Source of the DNA: Alphaproteobacteria bacterium
Lineage (GTDB): Bacteria; Pseudomonadota; Alphaproteobacteria; VGEJ01
Length of the DNA: 7,642 bases
Assembly (NCBI GenBank): GCA_016869335.1
Contig: VGEJ01000117.1
Location: 1-7,642 of the forward strand
Reading direction: 5' to 3'
Below, in pieces: positions 1 to 6,061 of the stretch. How positions within the stretch are numbered: position 1 is the first letter of the stretch; every line of letters begins with the position of its first letter. A model generated the notes under the pieces. The model was not told the origin of the DNA. It worked only from the letters and a program-made list of their open reading frames with translations, and searched no databases. A program made the position numbers and the translations under genes.

Positions 1-545
1 TCGCGGTCGGCCTGGCGATCCACCGCCGCGCCGCCGTGTCGGTCCTCATGCCCTATGCCGACCGGCTTCGTACGCTCGGCCTCTGGTACTGCCAGCTATG
101 GGCGGAGAGCCTCGGCAAGGGCGGGCGCGGCACGACCCCGCTCGCCGCGCGCGGACCGGCCGATCAGCACAGCCTGCTCCAGCTTTTTCTCGACGGACCC
201 GCGGACAAGTGGTTCACGGTCGTCATCGCCGACACGGCGAGCGATGGACCGCGGGTACCCGCCACGCTCGCCGATGCCGTCGGCCTCGGCCACCTCGGCG
301 GGCGCACCATCGGGGACGTGGTGGCCGCCCAAGCGGCCGCAACGGTCGAGACGCTGATCGCGCGCGGCCGGCCGACCCGAGTGCTTCGCATCGATGCGCC
401 GCGCGCGGAGACGCTCGGCGCCCTGTTCATGCACTTCATGCTCGAGACCATCATCGCCGGGCACCTGCTGGCGGTGAATCCGTTCGATCAGCCGGCGGTC
501 GAGGAGGGCAAGACGCGCACCCGCGCTCGCCTCGATCGCCCATGA
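1..545 (+). CDS. pgi: Glucose-6-phosphate isomerase, C-terminal part (5' end outside window)
   Basis: This is the last ~180 codons of phosphoglucose isomerase, the cytosolic enzyme that interconverts glucose-6-phosphate and fructose-6-phosphate. The first complete codon is at 3 and the TGA stop is at 543-545. The GTG at 36 is internal, not a start. Two family signatures are visible. The segment GPADQHSLLQLF has a His (168-170) in the position of the catalytic histidine of the QHS motif. The C-terminal segment GHLLAVNPFDQPAVEEGK matches the second PGI signature, except for Ala where that pattern usually has Gly before the Val-Glu; its final Lys (510-512) corresponds to the active-site lysine. 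The frame is open to the window edge, so the gene is cut by the window and not degraded. Its stop overlaps the mutL start (ATGA), suggesting co-transcription. The family call is near certain. Confidence 0.95.
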   Translation, partial: AVGLAIHRRAAVSVLMPYADRLRTLGLWYCQLWAESLGKGGRGTTPLAARGPADQHSLLQLFLDGPADKWFTVVIADTASDGPRVPATLADAVGLGHLGGRTIGDVVAAQAAATVETLIARGRPTRVLRIDAPRAETLGALFMHFMLETIIAGHLLAVNPFDQPAVEEGKTRTRARLDRP

Positions 546-2308
546 CGATCCGGCGGCTGTCGGAGGGCGTGATCAATCGCATCGCGGCGGGCGAAGTGGT
601 GGAGCGCCCGGCCGCCGCGCTCAAGGAGCTGGTCGAGAACGCGATCGATGCGGGCGCGCGGGCCATCGACATCGCGCTCGCGGCCGGTGGCCGCGATCTC
701 ATTGTGGTCAGCGATGACGGCTGCGGCATGGACCCGGCCGACCTCGCCCTCGCGGTGGAGCGCCACGCCACTTCCAAGCTGCCCGGGGAGGACCTCGGTG
801 CCATCGCGACGCTCGGTTTCCGCGGTGAGGCCCTCCCCGCGATCGCCGCCGTCAGCCGCCTGCGTATCCTCTCGCGGGCCAGCGGCGCGGCGGAGGCGTG
901 GGCGATCGCAGTGGCCGGCGGCGTCCGATCGACGATCGAGCCGGCAGCGCATCCGGCGGGGACGCGAGTCGAGGTGCGCGACCTGTTCTACGCGACGCCC
1001 GCGCGGCTCAAGTTCCTCAGGGGGGAGCGCACCGAGCTCGCCCACGCCATCGAAACGATGGCCGCGCTGGCGATGGCGCACCCCGGCATCGCCTTTCGCC
1101 TGGGCGCAGGCGAGCGCAGCATCCTCGATCTACCGGCGCTGGGCGGTAGCGATGCCCGCCTCGATCGGCTGCGCGCGCTCCTCGGCGGCGAGTTCGCCGA
1201 CAATGCGCTCGCGATCGATGCCGTGCGCGAGGGCATCGCGCTCACCGGGTTTGCCGGACTGCCCACCCTGAACCGCAGCACCGCGAAGCAGGTCTTCCTG
1301 GTCGTGAACGGCCGACCGGTGCGCGACAAGACCATGATCGGCGCCGTGCGCGCCGCATACAGCGACCTCCTGGCGGCGGACCGATATCCCGTCGCGGCGC
1401 TATTCTTCTCTGCGCCGCCGGGGTGGGTCGACATGAACGTACACCCGGCCAAGACCGAGGTCCGCTTCCGCGACGCGGGCCTGGTGCGGGGCCTGCTCGT
1501 CGGCGCACTGAAGCAGGCACTGGCGGCGGCGGGGCATCGCACCGCCACCACGATATCCTACGCCGCCCTCGGCGCGTTCCGTCCACTCGATCACGTGCCG
1601 CGCGCGCCGCTCAGGGGCTTCGCCGAAGATCGTGCGTCCTACCGTGCCGATCCGATGCCGCTCCCGGGCCCGCTCGATGAGCCCTCGGCGCGGGACGCAG
1701 GGGCGGCGGCCGAGGACGCCGCGCGCAGCTACCCGCTCGGCGCGGCGCGGGGCCAGGTGCACGACACCTACATCGTGGCCGAGACCGACGATGGCATCGT
1801 CATCGTCGACCAGCACGCGGCACACGAGCGCCTCGTCTACGAGCGGCTCAAGGCCGGGCTGGCCGCGCACGGCGTCGCGCGCCAAGGGCTGCTGGTGCCC
1901 GAGGTGGTCGAGCTGGATGATGCGGCGGTGGAGAGGATCTCGGCGCGCGCCGCCGAGCTGCGGGAACTCGGCCTCGCGATCGAGCCCTTCGGCGCCGGCG
2001 CAGTGCTGGTGCGCAGCGTCCCCGGCCCGCTCGGTACGACCGATGTCAAGGCGCTGGTTCGCGACCTCGCGGACACGGTGAGCGGGATTGGGCCCGACAC
2101 CGCGCTGCAGGAGCGCCTCGATGCCGTGTGCAGCACCATGGCCTGCCACGGCAGCGTGCGCGCCGGCCGGCGCCTGAGCGCGGCTGAGATGAACGCGCTG
2201 CTGCGCGAGATGGAGGTGACGCCGCACTCGGGCCAATGCAACCACGGCCGCCCGACCTACGTCACACTCAAGCTCAGCGACATCGAGCGCCTGTTCGGCC
2301 GGCGCTAG
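542..2308 (+). CDS. mutL: DNA mismatch repair protein MutL, endonuclease-type
   Basis: 588 residues, close to the usual MutL length. MutL links mismatch recognition by MutS to strand incision. The N-terminal GHKL ATPase domain shows ELVENAIDAG (E29 is the likely general base), DDGCGM (D58-M63) and ATLGFRGEAL (90-98). The transducer domain carries NGRPVRDK and HPAKTEVRF (from H301, K304). A variable linker of roughly residues 325-400 follows. The C-terminal dimerisation domain starts near QVHDTYIV (Q405) and holds DQHAAHERLVYE (D423, E429, E434), which is exactly the DQHA(X)2E(X)4E metal-binding endonuclease motif. It also has A534-C-H and C566-N-H-G-R-P. Q448-GLLV-P453 resembles a beta-clamp-binding motif. 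The ATG at 542 is chosen because MTIRRLSEGVINRIAAGEVV is the conserved MutL N-terminus; the same frame is open upstream to 98 but that part reads over pgi. No clear Shine-Dalgarno is seen, and the ATGA overlap suggests translational coupling to pgi. Confidence 0.97.
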   Translation: MTIRRLSEGVINRIAAGEVVERPAAALKELVENAIDAGARAIDIALAAGGRDLIVVSDDGCGMDPADLALAVERHATSKLPGEDLGAIATLGFRGEALPAIAAVSRLRILSRASGAAEAWAIAVAGGVRSTIEPAAHPAGTRVEVRDLFYATPARLKFLRGERTELAHAIETMAALAMAHPGIAFRLGAGERSILDLPALGGSDARLDRLRALLGGEFADNALAIDAVREGIALTGFAGLPTLNRSTAKQVFLVVNGRPVRDKTMIGAVRAAYSDLLAADRYPVAALFFSAPPGWVDMNVHPAKTEVRFRDAGLVRGLLVGALKQALAAAGHRTATTISYAALGAFRPLDHVPRAPLRGFAEDRASYRADPMPLPGPLDEPSARDAGAAAEDAARSYPLGAARGQVHDTYIVAETDDGIVIVDQHAAHERLVYERLKAGLAAHGVARQGLLVPEVVELDDAAVERISARAAELRELGLAIEPFGAGAVLVRSVPGPLGTTDVKALVRDLADTVSGIGPDTALQERLDAVCSTMACHGSVRAGRRLSAAEMNALLREMEVTPHSGQCNHGRPTYVTLKLSDIERLFGRR

Positions 2309-2892
2309 GCGTCGCTCCCTCGCCCAGCGCCTCCCGCCGCGCCGGCGCGCAGAAACGTGACCCGGGTGCCGCCGTAGCGGCGCTCATCGAGCGGCGCAAA
2401 ACCGGCGGGCGGCGCCAGCCCTTCGTCTGCAGCCTGCTCGACGACGATCAGCGCCTCGGGCGCGATCCAGCCCTTCTCGCGCAGCGCCGACAGCGCCTCG
2501 GGCGCGGCACCGGTGCGATAGGGCGGATCGAGGAACACCAGCGAACAGCACGCCGCCGCCGGACCGGGCGCCCTGCCGTCGCGACGCAGGATGGCGACGC
2601 GCGCGCTGACACCGAGCGCTTCGGCGTTGCGCCGCAGCTGCGCCAGCGCGGCCGCGCTCGTGTCGAGAAACGTGACGAACCCGGCGCCCCGCGAGAGCGC
2701 CTCGAAGCCGAGGCCGCCGGTGCCGGCAAAGGCATCGAGGACCTGCGCGCCGGCCAGAGCGCCCGGCGCGAACGCGGCGTGGGCGAGCACGTTGAAGATC
2801 GCCTCGCGCACCCGCTCGGCGGTGGGTCGCACGGTCTCACCCCGCGGCGCGAAGAGACGCCGGCCGCGCAGGCTACCGGCGATGATGCGCAC
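2305..2892 (-). CDS. rsmD: 16S rRNA (guanine966-N2)-methyltransferase RsmD
   Basis: 195 residues from the GTG at 2892. RsmD-family enzymes use S-adenosylmethionine to methylate G966 of 16S rRNA during 30S assembly. The N-terminus VRIIAGSLRGRRL is the family's opening motif, followed by VRPTAERVREAIFNVL (21-36). The SAM-binding motif I is LDAFAGTGGLGFEAL (52-66), and the catalytic motif of N-methyltransferases is D122-PPY125. The frame is open further upstream to another GTG at 2973, but that 27-residue extension is Arg/Ser/Pro-rich, lies inside the upstream gene and precedes the conserved N-terminus, so I reject it. With the chosen start the gene overlaps the end of the pseudouridine synthase by 20 bp, typical of an operon. 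Its TAG stop overlaps the mutL stop on the other strand. A generic YhhF/RsmD-like methyltransferase is the only alternative reading. Confidence 0.93.
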   Translation of the reverse strand: MRIIAGSLRGRRLFAPRGETVRPTAERVREAIFNVLAHAAFAPGALAGAQVLDAFAGTGGLGFEALSRGAGFVTFLDTSAAALAQLRRNAEALGVSARVAILRRDGRAPGPAAACCSLVFLDPPYRTGAAPEALSALREKGWIAPEALIVVEQAADEGLAPPAGFAPLDERRYGGTRVTFLRAGAAGGAGRGSDA

Positions 2893-3631
2893 GGGCCGTT
2901 CGGAGGCGCGGCGGCGCGGCTGCCGCGGTGACGGCGGCGGCGAGCTCCTCGAGCGGCACCTCGGCGAGCGCACCTGGAGCCAGATCGGCGAGCGCGAAGG
3001 GGCCGAAGCCGATCCTGATGAGGCGGCTCACCGGGTATCCCACCGCGGCGAGTGCCTGGCGCACTTCGCGGTTCTTGCCCTCGGTGAGCGTCACCTCGAG
3101 CCACGCGTTGCTCGCCTGCTGGCGCTCGAGCCGGGCCGCGATCGGACCATAGCGCGTGCCGGCCACGGTCAGGCCGGGCGCGAGCCGGGCCAGAGCGGTC
3201 TCGTCGACTCGGCCGCGGACCCGCACCCGATAGCGCCGCAAGCACCCGGACGAAGGCAGCGCGAGCCGGCGCGCCAAGGCGCCGTCGTTGGTCAGGAGAA
3301 GCAGCCCTTCAGAGTTGAAATCGAGACGCCCCACGGCGATGAGATTGCGGCGCGCAGGCGGCAGGGCGGCGAACACCGTCGGCCGGCCAGCGGGATCGCT
3401 CCGGGTGGTCATGACCCCCTTCGGCTTGTGGTAGCGCCACAGGCGCGTCCGCTCAGCACGTGGCAGGGCCTTGCCGTCTACAGCGATTCGGCTCGCGTCG
3501 TCGACGGTCACGGCCGGTGTGCGCACGAGGGCGCCGTCTATGCTGACGCGCCCGGCGGCGATCCACCGTTCGGCCTCGCGCCGCGAGCACAGGCCGGCGC
3601 GCGCCAGGCGCTTGGCGATGCGCTCGCTCAC
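2873..3631 (-). CDS. rluB: rRNA pseudouridine synthase, RsuA/RluB/RluE/RluF family
   Basis: 252 residues from a GTG start at 3631. The protein isomerises a specific uridine in rRNA to pseudouridine. Residues 1-50 form an S4 RNA-binding domain (ERIAKRLARAGLCSRREAERWI, then GRVSIDG). The catalytic domain follows with YHKPKGVMTT (67-76) and GRLDFNSEGLLLLTNDG, where D104 is the catalytic aspartate. Further family motifs are ITLTEGKNREVRQ-like (LTEGKNREVRQAL) and RLIRIGFGPF near residues 205-212. The S4 plus RsuA-type core fits RluB (23S U2605), but RsuA, RluE and RluF share it, so the symbol is a best guess; the rsmD neighbour favours RluB as in other alphaproteobacteria. It lacks the long basic C-terminal tail seen in some RluB proteins. 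It is the first gene of an rluB-rsmD operon. The upstream sequence has only a weak purine run, so the GTG start is less certain than the family. Confidence 0.9.
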   Translation of the reverse strand: MSERIAKRLARAGLCSRREAERWIAAGRVSIDGALVRTPAVTVDDASRIAVDGKALPRAERTRLWRYHKPKGVMTTRSDPAGRPTVFAALPPARRNLIAVGRLDFNSEGLLLLTNDGALARRLALPSSGCLRRYRVRVRGRVDETALARLAPGLTVAGTRYGPIAARLERQQASNAWLEVTLTEGKNREVRQALAAVGYPVSRLIRIGFGPFALADLAPGALAEVPLEELAAAVTAAAAPPRLRTARAHHRR

Positions 3632-3707
3632 GCCGACGCGCGGCTCTCTCGTGACTCCACGGCGGCTACACTAGGCCGGACGGCACCGCGCCGCCACCGC
3701 GACGGCC

Positions 3708-4193
3708 TCACGTGTGCTGTGCGTCGGCTCCTAGAAGCTGTGCCAGTTCGGCCAGCAGCTCAGGCCCCTTGGCGCCGCCCATGCCCTTGATGTCGCGGCT
3801 GACGACCAGGTGCGCCGCTCGCATGTGGGTCTCGACGATCTTCACGCCGCGGGCATCGATCGCCGGGCGGTCGCGCAGGTAGTGGCAGAGCGAGCCCATG
3901 ACCTCGCCCAGCAGCGGATAGTTGAAGCTCCCGGCGTGCCCCTTGATGTCGTGGGCGCCCCGGAAGAGCGCCTTGAGCGTATCGGGATCGCCCCCACCGC
4001 CCGAGCGGAGGCGGGCGAGGTTGCGCCCCATCCCTTCGAGGGAGTTGCTCACCGACGAGAGGTAGTCGGGCGTGAGCGTCGCCGCCTCGGCGTCCGCCCG
4101 CTCGAAGATGGTGGGATCGAGTGGGCGGGGCGGACGGACCTTCGTCCGCAGATCGGTGGGACAGGGGATGATCTCGGACGCGGAGCGCGTCAT
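3708..4193 (-). CDS. Stand-alone histidine phosphotransfer (Hpt) protein
   Basis: 161 residues. Hpt proteins shuttle phosphoryl groups between a receiver domain of a hybrid kinase and a terminal response regulator. The Hpt motif AHDIKGHAGSFNYPLLGEV begins at residue 80; H81 is the predicted phospho-accepting histidine and K84-G85 plus the following small residues match the Hpt consensus. The rest is predicted helical, as in the four-helix Hpt fold, with a polar Pro-rich N-terminus (1-27) and a Gly-rich turn (64-68). No kinase or receiver domain is present, so this is a free phosphotransfer module. The ATG at 4193 is supported by a good Shine-Dalgarno (GAGGAGA, 5 nt away). It sits 30 bp downstream of the receiver gene on the same strand, so the two probably form an operon. 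The nearby hybrid kinase has a receiver but no Hpt of its own, which makes this the likely relay partner. The partner assignment is inference. Confidence 0.88.
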   Translation of the reverse strand: MTRSASEIIPCPTDLRTKVRPPRPLDPTIFERADAEAATLTPDYLSSVSNSLEGMGRNLARLRSGGGGDPDTLKALFRGAHDIKGHAGSFNYPLLGEVMGSLCHYLRDRPAIDARGVKIVETHMRAAHLVVSRDIKGMGGAKGPELLAELAQLLGADAQHT

Positions 4194-4198
4194 AAATG

Positions 4199-4205
4199 TC
4201 TCCTC
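4199..4205 (-). promoter_or_regulatory. Shine-Dalgarno of the Hpt gene
   Basis: Read on the minus strand this is GAGGAGA, followed by a 5-nt spacer and the ATG at 4193. It is the clearest ribosome binding site in the window and fixes the start of the Hpt gene, implying that the gene is translated independently of the upstream receiver gene even if co-transcribed. Confidence 0.75.
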
Positions 4206-4223
4206 GGTGCGGGGTCAGCGCCG

Positions 4224-4742
4224 CTATTGGACCGTGGTGCGGTCGGTAGCGCGGGGGAACGGACCGGGGTAACTCGGATCCTGCCGCCGCCTGCGGTCCG
4301 GACCGGCATAGCTCGTGGTCCGCACGAAGTCCCGCGGGTGCTCGATGACCGCGTTGAGGCGCTCATACATGCGCCGTGCCGACACCGGTTTGGCCAGGAA
4401 CTCGGTGATCCCTACATCGCGCGCCGCGGCGACGTGCGTGAACTCGGTGTGGCCGGTCAGCATGATCACCGGAACGAACCGGTTCGGGCTGTCGTCGGCT
4501 GTGCGCAGGAGGCGCACGAAGTCAAGCCCGTCGAGAAGCTGTATCTCGAGGTCCGTGATGATGATGTCGGCGTGAAAATGCTTGAGCTCGGTAATCGCAT
4601 CGCTGCCGTCATAGCACGAGCTGACATCCTTGATCCCGAAACTGCGCAGGATGGTCTTGAGGAGCTCATGCATGAAGCGATTGTCATCCACGATCAGGAC
4701 CTTGAGGCGCTCGTAGTCGTAGCCCATGGGACGGCGTGTCAT
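4224..4742 (-). CDS. Single-domain response regulator (CheY-like receiver) with basic C-terminal tail
   Basis: 172 residues. Residues ~12-135 form a receiver domain: LKVLIVDDNRFMHELL with the acidic pair D19-D20, the phospho-acceptor D64 in IIITDLEIQLLDG, T96 in VIMLTGH, and K118-P119 in FLAKPV. All canonical phosphorylation residues are present. The loop after D64 reads LEIQLLDG and lacks the usual Met-Pro. There is no DNA-binding or enzymatic output domain. Instead the last ~35 residues are polar and basic, with GPDRRRR (147-153) and two related units, SYAGP (144-148) and SYPGP (157-161). From memory, similar GPDRRR tails occur on stand-alone receivers of alphaproteobacteria; their function is not known to me. 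The ATG at 4742 has no strong Shine-Dalgarno, and the Met at 4727 (residue 6) is an alternative start. It is the first gene of a two-gene operon with the Hpt gene and is divergent from the hybrid kinase. Confidence 0.88.
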   Translation of the reverse strand: MTRRPMGYDYERLKVLIVDDNRFMHELLKTILRSFGIKDVSSCYDGSDAITELKHFHADIIITDLEIQLLDGLDFVRLLRTADDSPNRFVPVIMLTGHTEFTHVAAARDVGITEFLAKPVSARRMYERLNAVIEHPRDFVRTTSYAGPDRRRRQDPSYPGPFPRATDRTTVQ

Positions 4743-4876
4743 GACGGCTCGTCGGTGACCGGTTCGACGACGAATATCTAGTCTTTACAAATTAATTTCA
4801 GACTAACTGATTACGACTATCACGGTGCCGCGCCGGCCCGGACTCACTCGGCCGCCGCAGCGAACGGGGTCGCACC
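4743..4876. promoter_or_regulatory. Divergent AT-rich promoter/operator region between receiver gene and kinase gene
   Basis: A 134-bp intergenic region whose core (about 4772-4820) is strikingly AT-rich against the GC-rich surroundings. It contains the perfect 10-bp palindrome AAATTAATTT (4789-4798), a 6-bp inverted repeat TAGTCT (4779-4784) / AGACTA (4800-4805) roughly around it, and a further GACTA at 4815-4819. A plausible minus-strand promoter for the receiver gene is CTGAAA (4796-4801 read on the minus strand), 17 bp, GATATT (4773-4778); each hexamer matches the sigma-70 consensus at 4 of 6. For the kinase, TTTACA (4784-4789, + strand) is a good -35 but I find no convincing -10. The region must hold promoters for both directions because the first genes start at its edges; the exact boxes are guesses. 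Confidence 0.55.
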
Positions 4877-6061
4877 ATGATCACAACCCTCGGCTTCCTG
4901 GGACGGCGGGTCGCGGCGCGGGAGACCGCCGATGAGATCGCGGGAGAGACCAGGGCGGCGCGGCCGCGCATTCCGATCGATCGGACGCTCTTCGCGCTGC
5001 TCACCACCCTGATCGCCGCCGCCTGGATCGCGACCGGACTCGGCCACATCGAGCCAGCGCTAGAGCGGCTCGAACGCGGCCGCGGTGACATCGACGAGAC
5101 CAGCGCTGAACTCGACTCACTCATCAGTATTCGCATGTCCGAAGCGCGGCAGGCCGTGCGTCAGGGCCAGATCAACTGGCGCGAGCAGCGCCTGGCCCGC
5201 GAGCGCGACATTCGCGGACGCATCGACGCGCTGGCCCGCGACTCGATGCAGCCGGCGTCGCCCATCGCGCTCGCCGATCTGGAGATCGCGCAGCTCGGCC
5301 TCGCCGCCAGCGAAGAGCGAGGCGGCGCGCTGGCGCGCGCGGAGCGCTTTCGCGAGGCGCGCGAGGTGCTGCAGGAGCCCTCGTACCTAGAGCGGCACCG
5401 CGCATTGGTCGATGCCGCCGATCGCATCGTCGACGAACGCCGCACGGCGCTCGGCGCCCGCACCGAGCGGGAGCGGTTCCGTTTTGACCTGTTCATCGCG
5501 GGATCGCCCGTTTTGGTACTGGGTGCGGTTGCATCCTGGATCCTCGCCCTGCGCAGATTGTGGGCGTGGCAGACGAACGTGATGCAGGAACTGTCGCGCA
5601 TCCACAGCGCCGAGCTTGCCGTGCGCGAGCACATGTCCGGACAGATCACGACACTCTTCGATGCGCTGCCGGTTCTGATCGCCTATGTCGATGAGCGCAT
5701 GCGCTACCGCCTGATCAACCGGACCTATGAGCAGTGGTTCGGAATCCCGCGCGAGACGCTGCGCGGCAAGCGCGTGGAGGACGTGTTCGGCCGCGATACG
5801 TGGTTGCGCGTTGCGCCCCACATCGAGCACGCGCTCGACGAGCATTCCGTCCGGCACGACTACCTGCTCGAGGCGCCGGGCTCCACCCGGCACATCGAGG
5901 CGACCTATGAGCCGCATCGCGACACCGATGGCGAGGTGCAGGGCGTGGTCATCATGGCCATCGTATCACCGAGTACAAGCTCACCGAAGGCGCGCTGCAC
6001 TCGGCCATCGAAAGCATGGAGCAGGCGACGCGGGCCAAGTCCGATTTTCTCGCCACGATGA
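4877..6061 (+). CDS. Hybrid histidine kinase, N-terminal fragment (membrane sensor + PAS), ended by a frameshift
   Basis: 394 codons as written. After a polar N-terminus (1-36) comes a transmembrane segment (~37-56, LFALLTTLIAAAWIATGL). Then there is a ~145-residue charged, helix-favouring region that should lie in the periplasm and does not resemble a sensor domain I can name. A second transmembrane segment follows (~206-225, FIAGSPVLVLGAVASWILAL), then a short linker and a PAS domain (~253-362: LFDALPVLIAYVDERMRYRLINRTYEQWFGI). The PAS ends with GEVQGVVIMAI, after which the frame degenerates into a 32-residue Ser/Arg/Pro-rich tail ending at TGA 6059-6061. The expected continuation, ITEYKLTEGALHSAIESMEQ, is found in the next frame, so this fragment and the gene at 6016 were one gene of about 808 residues. 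The start ATG follows a weak GGGG at 6 nt. Without its kinase domain this fragment cannot signal by autophosphorylation. Confidence 0.85.
   Translation: MITTLGFLGRRVAARETADEIAGETRAARPRIPIDRTLFALLTTLIAAAWIATGLGHIEPALERLERGRGDIDETSAELDSLISIRMSEARQAVRQGQINWREQRLARERDIRGRIDALARDSMQPASPIALADLEIAQLGLAASEERGGALARAERFREAREVLQEPSYLERHRALVDAADRIVDERRTALGARTERERFRFDLFIAGSPVLVLGAVASWILALRRLWAWQTNVMQELSRIHSAELAVREHMSGQITTLFDALPVLIAYVDERMRYRLINRTYEQWFGIPRETLRGKRVEDVFGRDTWLRVAPHIEHALDEHSVRHDYLLEAPGSTRHIEATYEPHRDTDGEVQGVVIMAIVSPSTSSPKARCTRPSKAWSRRRGPSPIFSPR
5957..5976 (+). other. Frameshift site between PAS and HisKA parts of the kinase
   Basis: Up to codon 5960-5962 the sequence reads Met-Ala-Ile in the upstream frame. 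From 5965 the other frame reads Ile-Thr-Glu-Tyr-Lys-Leu, the normal PAS-to-coiled-coil transition. The two bases between, GT at 5963-5964, become an Asp codon (GAT) if one A is restored, giving the common A-I-D-I-T-E-Y junction. This points to a single-base deletion. There is no homopolymer run and no X_XXY_YYZ slippery heptamer, so programmed frameshifting has no visible support. Confidence 0.8.

Noticed and set aside
98..541. Longer MutL start upstream of 542 in the same frame
   Set aside because: The extension overlaps the conserved end of pgi, is Arg/Ala-rich without domains, and the true MutL N-terminus begins at the ATG at 542.
2893..2973. Upstream GTG start (2973) for rsmD
   Set aside because: It adds 27 low-complexity Arg/Ser/Pro residues inside rluB before the conserved VRIIAGSLRGRRL N-terminus.
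3673..3708. Inverted repeat AGGCCG / CGGCCT near the Hpt stop as a terminator
   Set aside because: The 6-bp arms are 24 bp apart, the stem overlaps the stop codon and no T-run follows on the minus strand; such repeats are common by chance in GC-rich DNA.
2591..3790. 399-codon open frame on the + strand across rsmD and rluB
   Set aside because: It lies antisense to two well-supported genes, and its Ala/Arg/Pro-rich translation looks like a GC-driven shadow.
5955..5975. Programmed ribosomal frameshift in the kinase
   Set aside because: There is no slippery heptamer, homopolymer or nearby strong stem that I can identify, and the missing-base explanation restores an exact family sequence.
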